Assembly (NCBI RefSeq): GCF_963576545.1
Contig: NC_083658.1
Span: 10,309,428-10,373,427 of the forward strand
DNA length: 64,000 bases
DNA from: Limanda limanda
Lineage: Eukaryota > Chordata > Actinopteri > Pleuronectiformes > Pleuronectidae
Direction: 5' to 3'
Made by a program: the position numbers and the translations under genes. Shown piece by piece: positions 38,455 through 50,109 of the stretch. The stretch's first letter is position 1. Every line of letters begins with the position of its first letter. A model generated the notes under the pieces. It was not told the DNA's origin. It saw only the letters and a program-made list of their open reading frames with translations, and did no database searches.

Positions 38455-39135
38455 AGTCTCCAAAATAAAGACCTCTGATAATAAGTTTAACATTTCGAAA
38501 GTAAAAACAGTGTCACCCTTGCCCATACATGTCCAAATCTCATACTTTAGCATGGAGCCTGTGGATTCTGTGTTTATCAGATTTAATATTACGTCAACTT
38601 GTATCACATTAGATCTTCTCTGATGAGCCATGAATTATGCATCAACTGTGTGATGACATCGTCCGCCAATAAAGACACGCACATGCGACAGCTCTACGAG
38701 AGACGCCGTGTCCTCTTATCACCAGAAATAATTCTCTATATAACTGTTTTAATATGAATCATATAGACTATAGTTAGAAGATCATGACAAGGCAAATTGC
38801 AAGTCCAATGTAAAAAGGTGCACATGAAAATGTGTGAAAATGGGGTCATTATTCCTGCACATGAAGGAATCAGAACATGAATTATAGGGTCTTTCTTATA
38901 ATGTGTGTACACTATACTAACGGCTCCTTCCTGTTTGGTTCTGTGTTTGGTCAGCAAGTAATTGGAGAAGGGCTTTAAGGCTTCCTCCAGTGACCTCATT
39001 ACCCCAATTAAATCTGTCGCCTCCTCTGTAAAGAGTCCATCTCACAAAGTGACGTCCGGTCGTCACTCCCAGGTTTTCAGCTGCGGACACAGAGCGGAGA
39101 CATATGTCTGAGTCTGCTACTGTTTGCTGCAGTGG
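38455..39135 (+). promoter_or_regulatory. Duplicated enhancer-like element, arm A
   Basis: This block matches, in reverse complement and in the same internal order, the block at 54235-54830. Shared words include GAATTATGCATCAAC (38632-38646 against 54667-54653), TGTTTTAATATGAATCATA (38745-38763 against 54554-54536) and GACCTCATTACCCCAATTA (38992-39010 against 54380-54362). Similarity is patchy at the edges and highest at about 38930-39020. There are no terminal repeats, poly(A) tail or target duplication, so it does not behave like a transposon. The shared words are rich in AT-core (homeodomain, POU) motifs. Selective retention of separated blocks after an old duplication implies regulatory function, most likely an enhancer. 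Confidence 0.75.
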
Positions 39136-40450
39136 GTTTTTCCACATCGTTTTGAACCCAAAAGAATATTATTACATTTCAAAAAATTCTTCAAAGTCAT
39201 ATTTTTATTCACCAACAACTAATGGATTGCTCGATCTTAATAGCTGCAATTATTGGGGTGTTTTTGTAGCAGCCAGGAAGACGTGTCTTACTTTCAGCCA
39301 TTTGTCCTCTAAAAACAAAAACAAGTGGGAGAAACAGTCAAACCCGGCTCATGTTTTAAGACATCCACGGCAGCCACTAAACATTTTCGATTCAAATTTG
39401 TAAAAATCAGAAACAATCCTCAAAAAGAACAAGGAGATTATGTCTCATACACAATCCTATACCCTACCCAAGTAAACTTTTGTGCTCTTTCCTGCCCAGT
39501 GAAGTGCAATTTCCTTCCCACTTTTTTACATGTAGAAATCGCAGTTTAAGAATGTCAAAGTGTCACTAAAAACTTGTTCCTTAATTGATATATAACTAAT
39601 CAGTCAAGGGTTATTCTGATTCTGACAATACCTGCTCATCCTAAACCCAGGGTCCTAATCAACACACCTTCCCAGTTTGAAGTCAACTGCATGTGTGGTT
39701 GTCGATTAAAACTGAAGGACAAACAGGGATTTTGCGAGATTACTAGTAAGACGCTATCAGCCTCAACACAGATGCTTCTTGTAAACACGTTCATCAAACC
39801 TGCAGATCATGTAGCACACAGCAGGAAGTGCAGAGATTTTGACAGCCATGTTTTAAAGCTTAACTTCTTCCTTCATGTTGCTCCGACAGCTACTGCATAC
39901 TAATGTTACAGCAAAACAGAAATATCTGCTCACCCAATGATTGCTGCTTTATTCCTGCAGCAGCCCTGTGAGAACTGTGTCGATCGACTCGGATTAGCCT
40001 GTCACAGACTGCGGCGAGTCAGTTAAACTCGAGCACGACTTTTTTCCCCCCAGCTTGATCTGCAGCGCCGGTGTCAGTCAAACTCTGGAGAGCGGTCAGA
40101 GTTCAAGGTCTGAAGTGGGATTCACCTCGAGAGGAATCGTGCAACAGTAGCTAAGGAATGACACTTGTTAAAGCTGCTGGGTTATCTGAAGTCTGACGTT
40201 ACGGCTGCGTCTATGTCTAGCAGCAATAGGCGTACTTTAGAGCAACTGCTACGTCAAAAATGTAAATTCATCGTGCCGAGGTTGAGACGATGAGATATTC
40301 ACAGGCGCCAGCGTTTTCCCTCTTTATCTCCCTCGAACACAACCTCTACTCAACACCTAAATTTAAATCTGTGACACTGAGACTGATCTGCCGCTACACC
40401 ACCGAGTCTCTCTAGCCAACGCTACACTATGCTAATGCTATTCATTGGAG
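39136..40450. other. Unique non-coding sequence with a GC-balanced patch
   Basis: 39930-40200 is more GC-balanced with CpGs and no repeat. The rest is AT-rich. No exon or repeat can be supported. Confidence 0.4.
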
Positions 40451-40455
40451 AGCAT

Positions 40456-40581
40456 CAAAGCCGGAGTTCTTCAAGGACCTCTGACTTTAAGGAAGTAAAA
40501 AAAACACTGCATATTTTACAGTAACAGTAGATTTGTCTTTTTATTCCATTGGTCTTTAAGGGAAGTAAGACTCCGGCTTTT
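40456..40581. repeat. Short inverted-repeat structure
   Basis: AAAGCCGGAGT at about 40456-40466 is complementary to ACTCCGGCTTT at 40570-40580, and CTTTAAGGGAAGTAAG inside the right part echoes CTTTAAGGAAGTAAA in the left. This could be a miniature transposon or a chance fold-back. No target duplication was identified. Confidence 0.3.
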
Positions 40582-41676
40582 TAGATGAAAGGGAAACATG
40601 AGTAACGGCCAATAAAAGGTCTGACAAATGTTCTTATAGTGTAAAAATGTTAAAAGGCATTCTGGCAGATTTGCCAAATCACTTCAACTGAATCCACCCA
40701 GGCTGATTTAAGGCGGAATGAAAGAGGATTGTCAGACTATTAACGCAAGTTAATAAATGTCGACCCTACAGCAACTATAATCATTAGGGTCTGCTTCAAA
40801 TTCATCTTGCTAATTTTTTTGTCGTCTTTTTTTTTAATCAACTGCTCGGAAGAATCAACTTGAGCCAAAAGCAGAACAAAATGCCCAATCCAGTCAACAG
40901 CAACAAAATAAAGAAAGCCGAGGAGCAAATAATCAAAGTGTGTGCTTGAAATTGTCAGTGCAATGATTTATTGAGTTCATTTATCTGACTGAGTATATTG
41001 AGGTTTTGCACAGTTATATTAGCTTTTATCGATGAGGAATACAGAAAACTAACGGTAACAATGTTGTGCAGCTAGTGGCTTTTGAATTATTTAATTCTAT
41101 CATTGCATATACCCTGTATTTTTGCAAAAGCTGAGCACATTTCCATAAGGGACAGGTGCACAAACAGTTTATGTTGCATATATATATTCAAGGGCTCATA
41201 TCCACATTGCAAACATAAACCTGTCACAGTGAAAACTATTTGTCCTCTCTGCACTTTTCCTGTTGAAAGACTTCCTTACACATCAAACAGCCCTGCAAGC
41301 AAAAACACACTTAAGTGCTAAGGTGAGAAGGCGTGTTGTGGTTACCACTGAGAGCTTAACAGCGCCATGCACATAAGCCTGCACACAATAACGGTGACCC
41401 AAGTCTCAACGTGAGGCACCTGAGATTCAATATCGGAGGACAAGGTATGCTGCGTCCCCAGGCCCTGCTTGTAAAGGGCCCATAAATCAAGAACCATGTT
41501 GAGGGGCGGTCTCTGCAGGTCTGGTCCACCAGGGGAGAGACGGAGCTGTGATCTGGCTGCGGGAGGGGGACACACTAGTAATCCCTCTGCTGTGATGCTA
41601 AAGATGATATAGCTGCATGAAAATATTTCAATAATACTGGGGATTTACCTATTAAAGGAATTGTTATGTTTGAGTG

Positions 41677-42016
41677 TAAGATTAAGATTAAGATACATTT
41701 ATTTATCCCACACACATGCACAGACATGCACAACCACACTCATGCAAGGAGGGAAATTTAACCTCTGCTTTTAACCCATCTGGTGCAAGACACACAGAGC
41801 AGTGGGCAGCCGTGTACGGCGCCCGAGGAGCAGATGTTGGGGGAGTAAGGTGCCTTGCCCAGGGGCACTAGACAGGGTAGGGAGAATCCTCTTGGATTTT
41901 TGGACAGATCAATCCAGGTTCGTCTTTTTGTTGTTTCTCCGTGGAGTCGAACCAGAGACGAACCAGAGACATTTTCTGCCCATAGTCCAAGTTTCTGCCA
42001 CTAGTCCACCGCCTCT
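41677..42016 (-). mobile_element. tRNA-derived SINE, copy 2
   Basis: Reverse complement of the SINE at 18742-19077 across its whole length: tail with TAAGATTAAGATTAAG at the low-coordinate end, the central GCAAGGCACCTTACTCCCCC-type segment, then the B box (GGAGTCGAACC on the plus strand) and A-box-like region near 41999-42010. It shares with copy 1 the tandem duplication of TCTCTGGTTCG before the B box, so both belong to one subfamily. A target duplication was not obvious. Confidence 0.82.
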
Positions 42017-42835
42017 AAAGTATAGATCGGGCCACTGGTCAGAGTGATCAGCCAATCGTGGGTGAAATTCTTATCATTAATAATAATAATTTTAAAGCTC
42101 TCGTAGTATAGTGTTCACTGCTGGGAAGACATAAATAGGAAATCATACAAAAATTCTCACTCTTACTTTCTAGCACTGGTCTTAGACCAATATTTGCAAG
42201 AGTAACGTTGAAACTGGTTCAAATTGTCACATTAAAAAGTTGAGGAGAGATTTATTACCACTGTAATAAGAATATTCAAAGCCCAGCCTTTTTGGTGTAT
42301 TAAATTTCACTTCTCCTACATTACTCCTAGACAAGAATCACTTGCAAAATGAGATTTTATTGCGTGATAATCCTAATTGTGTGTCATCACTGACCACATT
42401 AACATGGAAACCAATATTCGTGCTATTGACCTAATTCTGAATAAAACATTATTTTTACATGAATATCTGATAAAATGATCCAGTCGTATTCCTGGTTACA
42501 CGTCACTAAGCATATAGTCTCCTTATGTCTCACATCCTCCTTCATGTTAACCCTCGAACCCAGAGCAAGCATCATCGAGCAGTTGGGACCTGCAGTATGT
42601 CGAAGTCGCATAATGCAATGACACCTCCAATAAGATGTTGTAATTCAATTATGACGAACATATGTCAACATAATGCAACTAAGGTCAGAATACTATTCAG
42701 GTTGAGGTTATCAGAAAATACTGTGTACATGGCACTGTCTTATTCAGACTATGCAAGGTTTAGAATTGGACATTTAAAATTCCTCCTGCAAAAGCTCATG
42801 CACTGGTAGAAAGTAGTGTGAATTATGAATTCCCT
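42017..42835. other. Unique non-coding sequence
   Basis: AT-rich, no recognised repeat or exon. Contains a short TAATAATAATAATT run near 42079. Confidence 0.5.
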
Positions 42836-42839
42836 CCAG

Positions 42840-43145
42840 CTCATCTTCTCACTCCAGGCATGGTGACATGTATGTATAAGATCACCTGGAAATAATCTGT
42901 TGCCCCGCGTCTCGTCAAGTGGCTAATGACAAACGAGGAGTTGCTAATGAAGCGCTCCTTGATTTCACTCACTATTAATCCCTTGATGTGGTCGTTCTAT
43001 TTCAGGCCCTGTGTGGTGCCGAGCAGAGATTTCAGTGCAAACACTGGAAGGATTCCCACTGAGGGGACCGGGTATGCATTCATATTCTGTATGCAAATAG
43101 GACATGTCCACAGCTCCCACTCATGTAGATGTTGTATTTAACAGA
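42840..43145. promoter_or_regulatory. Candidate conserved non-coding element
   Basis: AT-core sites are clustered in repeat-free sequence: GTGGCTAATGACAAACG near 42919, GAGTTGCTAATGAAGCG near 42938, CTATTAATCCCTTGATGTG near 42971, plus ATGCAAAT near 43091. No coding signal. Strong enhancer-like impression, untested. Confidence 0.38.
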
Positions 43146-43439
43146 GCATTTCCTCTTTCAGTTGATACTCAAAAGCTTTTGGAGACACACAATCCTAAGA
43201 GGGTTTTTTAAAACTCAGCCACTAAAAACGCAGGTCAAGAAGTGAGTAAAGATTGGTATTTATGATAGTGAGCTGATAACTTTATAGCTGTGCCTCTTCT
43301 GCTATATGCTGTTATCCTACAAATGCATTACCTCGCAAAATAATGTAGTCTGGGTCTCCCCCCCCCCCCTGCCAACTGGCATTTTCTGTAATTTTTTATC
43401 TCAACACATACGTACGGGATGTCACAACAAAGCCTTCAT

Positions 43440-44240
43440 GAATGAGTAAGCATGGATCCGATGAAGAGAGGAGGGGAAATGGGAGAAAAAATTGCTCATT
43501 TTGCTTCCCCTGGCATGCAATTTCCATCCTCTATCCACAGCTCTCTAAAAGCTATCTAAAACACATCAACTTCATCTTCCCGGGCTGGATGGGCCTCAGA
43601 GGATCACCTCCAGACATGGCGCGGTGACAGTGGGGCTGAAAAGAAAGGATGAAAATGGTAATTCCGTCCTCACGCTTATAGCAATGGGCTTCCTATTCTA
43701 CTGCTGATTAAAAAAGGGACGGGGAAAAAAGCATTCATTTTAAACGTCACTTGCCCCCAGCAAAGAAAAATACAGTATATTGAGGTAATTGATCATGCCT
43801 GGGACGGCTATTTCATCAGAGGAAGTGCAGCACAAGTATTTTTTATTGCCTCTCTCTTCATTTTAGCCGTGTTACAATTGACCAGCAACATTTACGCTTC
43901 CCGGCGTGCTGCGCTGTGGCTGACCCCGGGTCCTTTGATTTTCCACGGCAGCAAATGGGTAAATAAACGCTTTATGCTTCGATCCCCAACACACACACAC
44001 ATGCATACACAGAATGACTTGCATATATTTTAAGAGACGGTTGGAAGCTGTGCAATTACCATCGTCTTTCTGTGCTGCTGCGCTGCTACGTTGGGATTAG
44101 AGTGCCATTACATGCAGAGAGTAAATAAAGCTAGCATAGCCGCCGCAGACGCTGAGCTCCATTCTCATTCATAGATGAAGGCATTCAGGTCAAGGCCTTG
44201 AAATAACTGGCCCATGAAAATAATTTGCCAGGTAGAGCAT
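43440..44240. promoter_or_regulatory. Candidate conserved non-coding cluster
   Basis: Repeat-poor blocks at 43480-43630, 43775-43980 and 44080-44235, with GAGGTAATTGATCATGCC, TTTTTTATTGCCTC and CTTTGATTTTCC motifs. A stretch of C residues (about 43359-43370) lies just upstream. No exon is supported. Judged from composition and context. Confidence 0.33.
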
Positions 44241-44767
44241 TCTTTGTGATACCTCTCTGCTGAATGATGGCATCAGAGGGTGCACTGAGAGCTCAGGGGC
44301 CACACAGTGAACAGGGGGCCAATTCAGAAGGCCATTTATTTTTTTCCCCATTCAGCCTGGTCTCCTATCAGAGAGTAATCACATTTTGTATGTTCTCTGA
44401 AAGCAACACAAATGTAGAGTTTCCCTCCTCGGCAGGAAACAGATTTGAAGGCAGAGCGTGCTTCTTTATTGGACTCTTGATATTACCAGACAAAAAATAA
44501 ATATTGGTCATGGAATAGTTAATGATGACATATCTTATTGACTGCTGTGTATTAGATATTTGTGAAGTCTGAAAGGCTGATTTTGGCTTTAAATCCAAAA
44601 ACATATAATTTATATTTTATCATTTAAAGCCAGGATGAATGAACAAACCATCACAATATGCTGTGTTGCATTTTCTATTTCCTAGGGCTATATAGAGTAG
44701 TGAATTAATATGTTATGGGAATGATAACCAGCAAATCCAGCAAATAAAATGTCACAAATCAAGGTAA

Positions 44768-45738
44768 AGGCCAATTTATGCCTCTCCGTTTTTTTCTATT
44801 ACGGACAGATAAGATCGCCCTATCCGTCGTGAAACGTCCACTCCGAGGGCGTCGGACAGCTTTTCGTACACGTCTGATTTTTCTAACTATCCGTCTTCAT
44901 GTTGGAGACCCGACGGACCGCTCTTGGCTGTGATTGGTCCGCGAACGACATCATTTCCGTATAACGTCATTTCCGGACCTCAAACTTCCTGTTTACATGT
45001 AGCAACAAACACGAACACAACTATGATTCTACGAGTAATGTGACGTGTGTGTTAAGCCAGCGGAGTTGTCCGGCTGACGGTGGCTCGTTAGAGCACTGAG
45101 GGCATGTGTGCACGGTCACATACGGTTATAACGAGCTTTCAAAACGGCGCTAGCAGGCTAGGCTAGCGGGCTAGGCTAGCCACCATGCTAACTGCGGTGG
45201 TAACAGTGCAAGAACCCGCCGTCACGACTTTAATTCCACTTCTATCATGACACTGTTTCTATAATACCGTTAGGTTAGAAGCAAACACTGGATAGTAGTA
45301 GTTAGTGTCGGGAGTCCCTGCTGACTGTGTGTGGAAGCTGGGGGGGAGCTAGGTCCGTGTAGCTTCTAGCTACATGTAGCCTCAAGCAGATTCAAGCTGT
45401 GGAATCAGCAACACAGTTCGGAAACAAGACCGGGGAACCGCTGCGCTAAGAAACGATAACATCAGCATCTTGACCCGCTGGGTGTCACTTTATTTAGTTC
45501 TGTTAGTTGCCATGGTTCAGTGTGTGGGACGCAAGGTAACATGTCAACAGAGACACGTGGACTTCTTCTTCCCAAATGGGGTAGGCTTCTCTGAGCTCGT
45601 CTTCCGTTGCGCCACCTATGGGTTTGGCGGTGAATTTTTTCCGGACGTAGACTGACGGAGAAGTAAAAATCAAAAAGACTCTTTGTCTCCCGCTGAGACC
45701 TCTCCGAGAAACGGACACGTAGTAGTATATAAGAGCCT
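44768..45738 (+). mobile_element. PIF/Harbinger-like non-autonomous element, copy 1, 971 bp
   Basis: Nearly identical to the reverse complement of 52256-53235. The ends are AGGCCAATTTATGC on the left and, read inward from the right, AGGCTCTTATATAC, an imperfect terminal inverted repeat. The flanks are TAA (44765-44767) and TTA (45739-45741), compatible with a TWA-type 3-bp target site with one change. It contains a local tandem duplication around GGCTAGGCTAGC (45150-45182) absent from the other copy. No DDE transposase frame is present. The superfamily is inferred from the target site and is less certain than the element itself. Confidence 0.8.
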
Positions 45739-45741
45739 TTA

Positions 45742-47480
45742 GCCGTCACATCCAACCATGCCATAAATAAGTCCTGCATATTGATTTACAACACAAGACA
45801 CATTGGTCTCATAGGAAGGAGCTAGCATGGTCTAAATAATATCCTACGGCATATTGAGCTGTCAACGTCTTTTTTGTCATAACTGAAATATATAAAGGAT
45901 ATAAACAATGATTATTTCATATTTGTTATAAGTTGTCGTCTTTTTTGCAATTAAATATTTCACCACAGATCGCCAAAAGTAAGGCTACATTTTTTGGAAC
46001 ACAGCCAACGTCAAATACATTCTCATAGATGGCTCCAGTAGGTTTGGTTTTAATTTAATATTTGATGGTATACAAATGTAGGGAAATCGCTGAGATTGAC
46101 GCACTACTGATCGATCAATATACAAGACCTTGATACGGGATCCCAAAAAGAAAGATGGTGGCACTTGTATCCCCGATATTTTTGGCTTGATTTTTGAACA
46201 TAGCAAGGAATTGGAGAAGCATCATCCATCTTTATATACTCTATACACTCACTACAAATCACAAAGACAATCATGCACAAAGCAAATCCTTGGATCCTTA
46301 ACACCTAATGCGAAATTAGCTAAATTGTTGATTATATTTCCCTCAAATTACTATAAATTGAAGGGACTAATTGTTCCAGCTCCACATTGTACAACAGAGG
46401 TATTTAGCCTGCATGCCTGGATCCCTTTATGTCCCATATGTTTACTCTACTGCAAATCACATTCTAATTATTTTGAATATTTCCACACATTTGCTTTTCT
46501 CTTTAAAACAGTGCTGACCTTGAGGTGCTCTGTACCGGCAAGACGAGACATATTGTGCTCCATACCTGATCCACCACACTTGTCAATGCATGACATGTTG
46601 GCTCCCACGAAAAAGTAAGATCAGATCGATGCTGAATGATTGTGATGGAAAATGGAACAAAGCGCGAGGGGAAACAGGAATCTCATCTTCGCGGGAAATG
46701 GATTTTCACAAGATTTAACTGAGAGCATGTCTGTTATGTATGTTGCCCACGGCTTCTAATGCTGAGATGCCACAGCAGTCAATAAGTCTGCACAGCAGCT
46801 GTGCCGAGCAGGAACGTGAGGTGCTCAAGCTGAAGCAGAACATTTGTGATATTTGCAGGCATACTGTATGTATGGCCACACACATATCAACACACAAGCT
46901 GGATCACCCCTCACCACTTTAATTTCCCCTGAAGTCTTAGTAATGTAATTTAAGAGCTATGATTACAGAGCCCCCCGCTCAACTTCCTCTCCTGCATTTT
47001 TCCCCACAAATCCTCATCAACTGCTCCAATCACTCCTCACACACAGCCAATACTGCACAGAGAGACGACCCTTATTTCCACCACATTAATGAACTCTTTC
47101 ATTTGAAAGCCTTTGCCTATCCACCTCTTGATTGCAAAGCCAAAGCCAATAGGCCTCGGTGACAGCTCCTTGAAAATTAAAAGTATCAATCAAGGCAGGA
47201 AAGGAAAAAGCTGGAGATGCCTTCAGGTCCTTTTCTCTACCGGAGGAAGCAGTGGAAGCTGAACAAGGCCAAGAGCTGTTTGGAAAGGTTTGTCGTGGTT
47301 TGCTTCAGTGCAATTTAATTTAGGACAGGTGGAGTCTTCCTCAGGGAAAAGGGGGTCAAAATATTAATAAGGGCAAAACAACAGCTGATAATATTTTGAC
47401 AGCCTTTTATAAAACAAGCATATCATGGCCAATCCATGCAAAACATTGTTAAAATGAAATTCAACACTGGGTTTATCAAG
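45742..47480. other. Unique AT-rich non-coding sequence
   Basis: A plus-strand frame of 162 codons (46130-46618) has no recognisable domain. Its length is within chance for this AT content, though a decayed retroelement fragment cannot be excluded. The region 46920-47190 is repeat-free and GC-balanced. No gene supported. Confidence 0.4.
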
Positions 47481-47489
47481 GAAACATTC

Positions 47490-47762
47490 AACTGGGGTGT
47501 CAGTGTTGTGTAAGATTGGGTCATCCTCTAAATTGAAGGCCAGTGGTTCGATCCTTGCCTCCTCCAGACTGAATAAGTGTTCTTGAGCAAGATGTTGAAC
47601 ACCAAAATGCCCTTGGCGGTTGCAACATCAGTGTGAACGAGTGTATTAATTGTGTTTGTGTGAATGGGTGAATGGCATGTGGTGTAAAGCACAACAAGAG
47701 GTCGATTAGACCAGGAAAACGCTATGTAAGTGCCGTCCATTTGCCATTTATCCATTTACCAC
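47490..47762 (+). mobile_element. tRNA-derived SINE of a second family, degenerate
   Basis: A B-box-like GGTTCGATCC at 47545-47554, then TTCTTGAGCAAGATGTTGAA and a 3' end resembling AAAACGCTATGTAAGTGCCG then TCCATTTGCCATT, match the layout of an abundant teleost SINE whose copies end in CCATTTACC. Decay is considerable. It differs from the SINEs at 18.7 and 41.7 kb. Confidence 0.7.
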
Positions 47763-47799
47763 TTTAAACCTACAGTTAATTCATCAGAGTGCAGGAGGA

Positions 47800-48270
47800 G
47801 GAATTCAGTGCCGCCGGGTAAACTTGACCAGCATAAAAAGTGCCAATGCAGGATGACATAATCTCTGTCTAAATCAATTTCTCTGTGAGAGCACTCGACT
47901 CAGCTCGATATGTAGCTGCAGGGCTTCCGTTAAGTGGCCACTGCCAGTTACCTATTAATTCATGCACTGCTGGTTGCCCCTGTGGCAAAGCTTAACCCCA
48001 GATGTTGTAGATGTATAAATATTATTAGAGCAACATCATAACGCGAGACGGCATCCCCTAAAGCAGAATGTCCAAGAGAAATTGGAGTGGAGGGATTTAG
48101 TGTGGATGTTGAAAATTAGAAAAATCATGTTCGATTAATGAGGTGCGGGCTAAATGTTAAGTCGGTGTTCGGGGAGGTTGTGGTTTGTAAAATATTCCTC
48201 TATATGTCTGCAGCAGGTGTTGCTGGGTGAGATGGTTTATGTAACTTATCTGCAGCCTGAGAAGGATTCA
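47800..48270. promoter_or_regulatory. Candidate conserved non-coding element
   Basis: Repeat-free sequence with CCTATTAATTCATGCACTGC near 47951, GTATAAATATTATTAGAGC near 48012 and GTTCGATTAATGAGGTG near 48129. No coding signal. Composition-based call. Confidence 0.33.
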
Positions 48271-48548
48271 GGATTTTGTTTTAGGATCCCCATCAGCTGA
48301 GCATCAGCTACTTATCCAGAACATAAAAGAGGATATTGGGAGGGTTTTATTTTTCATATGCCAGCATCCGCTCCAACTTTACATCAGTATCGCTTCCTGA
48401 TTCCCAAATATGTTTAACTGGCAAAGCTGAGTCTGGTCAGAGCCAGAGTGGAGCTCCAACATCCATCTGGACGATCATAAGCCATCATCCATCCATCCAA
48501 GCAGAGGAGAGGAGGGGAAATACTCGCAAATACTGAGGAGAGCCACAC

Positions 48549-48572
48549 AGAGAGAGAGAGAGAGAGAGAGAG
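48549..48572. repeat. (AG)12 microsatellite
   Basis: Short perfect AG array preceding the large CA array. Confidence 0.95.
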
Positions 48573-48671
48573 CTGACTCGCCAAGCAATCACTCAGCAGA
48601 AATAATTTGGAATAACTAAGCCCAGGTTCTTCTCGCCTCCATCCTCTGACGCACACGCGCACACGCACACG

Positions 48672-48843
<172 letters not shown>

Positions 48844-49014
48844 CGCCTTGGGTGTGCGCGCCCATATGCACACATATGCAATACACCCACGGAGACACGC
48901 ACGCAATCGCGCACTTGTACAGGGTCACACACACACACGCACACACACAGACAAACACACACGACGCTGACACACCAGGGCGAAATGCAAATGCGCACAG
49001 GTTTAACACAATTA

Positions 49015-49017
<3 letters not shown>

Positions 49018-49107
<90 letters not shown>
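49018..49107. repeat. (GA)45 microsatellite
   Basis: Perfect GA array of about 90 bases, a mirror-repeat polypurine tract that can form triplex (H-DNA). It lies about 230 bases before a possible TATA box at 49340. Confidence 0.97.
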
Positions 49108-49110
<3 letters not shown>

Positions 49111-49292
49111 TAATGCGTAAAATGAACACCAGCTCATCCACTGACGCACTGGGATGGATGGTTAGGTTCCAGTAAAGAGGACAGAGGACTTCACCAGTCC
49201 ACTTCCACTGTCGTACTGCAGCCGTGCACACTTCCACTGGAGGAGGCTGCGTCCGCAACTACAGCGAGAGCTACTGGGTTTCATGCGTAACA

Positions 49293-49305
49293 GGGGGGGG
49301 GGGGG
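49293..49305. repeat. (G)13 homopolymer
   Basis: Run of thirteen G residues just upstream of the TATA-like site. Confidence 0.93.
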
Positions 49306-49339
49306 CATGCTCGCTCCAAATGCGCATTTAAGTGCCGCA

Positions 49340-49868
49340 TATAAGGAGATCGCGGATCCTTTTTTTTGGTTAGAGTCCGTTCATAAGTAGAAGATGCTGA
49401 TCTGTGCAAAGTGAAATTAAACTGGTAACATCTCCACAGAGGGCAGCGTGAGCGTCTATCCAACTTTGGGAACGAAAGGACAGATTCAACTTACCTACGC
49501 GCAGTTTCCCCAGTGATAGCGTGCACTCTGCTGTCAGTCCCGATAGCCCCGCACCATCACGCTTTATCAGATTCGGATTTACACCACAGAGTGAAGCGGT
49601 GGCGTTTGAAACAAAAAAAGGGAATCCCAGTAGTGAAATAGTCTCCAAAATAAGATTAAAAAAAAAACGCAGCGTCTATCCCCCAAAATCACATATTGCC
49701 AGAGTCGACTGGCACAAGTCGGATGACAGGAAGACTTTCCAACAGCGGGACAAAAAAAAATGAAGAAATCTTGATCAGGAATGAGAGGATTGGTGGATGA
49801 AGGGCAAGAACCAGGAGGTTTTATCCTTTTCTGTTCTTTTGGAAATCAGTTGCTCACAGCCCCGGCAG
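49340..49868 (+). promoter_or_regulatory. Candidate promoter and first exon
   Basis: A TATAAG motif at 49340-49345 sits in a CpG-containing block (about 49200-50350) between AT-rich flanks. Downstream, an ATG at 49797 opens a 24-codon frame with a hydrophobic stretch (MKGKNQEVLSFSVLLEISC...), which runs in phase 0 into CAG followed by GTGAGC at 49869, a good splice donor. Several upstream short ATG frames precede it. I do not recognise the peptide, and no downstream exon can be joined with confidence. Equally possible are a non-coding first exon or chance. A strong donor exists on the opposite strand at 49494, so the area could be transcribed both ways. Confidence 0.25.
49495..49650 (-). other. 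Weak candidate exon on the minus strand
   Basis: Read on the minus strand, the segment ends GCGCGTAG followed by GTAAGT (49494-49489), a near-perfect splice donor. Upstream is a T-rich tract, then a frame open through the donor. No ATG start or known domain is seen. It overlaps the plus-strand candidate exon, so at most one is likely to be a coding exon. Confidence 0.18.
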
Positions 49869-50109
49869 GTGAGCTCCGCGCTGCGCAGGACTACATGAGC
49901 GCAAATTGCCAAAGTGATGTGCAGAGGAAGAGACACCTCGCATGCTCTCTCTCCCTCTCTCCCTCGGAGTGTCGCTGTGGAGACTGGATGCGTGAAGTCG
50001 GCAGACGCAGCACAGATACAGGGAGGATCAGCCATCAAAATAAAAGCGCAATGTATATGATGGCCATTTATTTGGAGGTGGATTGAAGTTGAAGCTAGAA
50101 GCAGCATTA

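Noticed and set aside
45503..45718. Matching frames in both PIF/Harbinger-like copies (45503-45718 minus and 52219-52458 plus)
   Set aside because: The frames match because the DNA copies are nearly identical. No transposase or Myb-like motif is present, so no gene is called.
46130..46618. 162-codon plus-strand frame, considered as a LINE-like remnant
   Set aside because: A faint resemblance of the first residues to retroelement reverse transcriptase C-terminal text is not enough; no other retroelement feature nearby.
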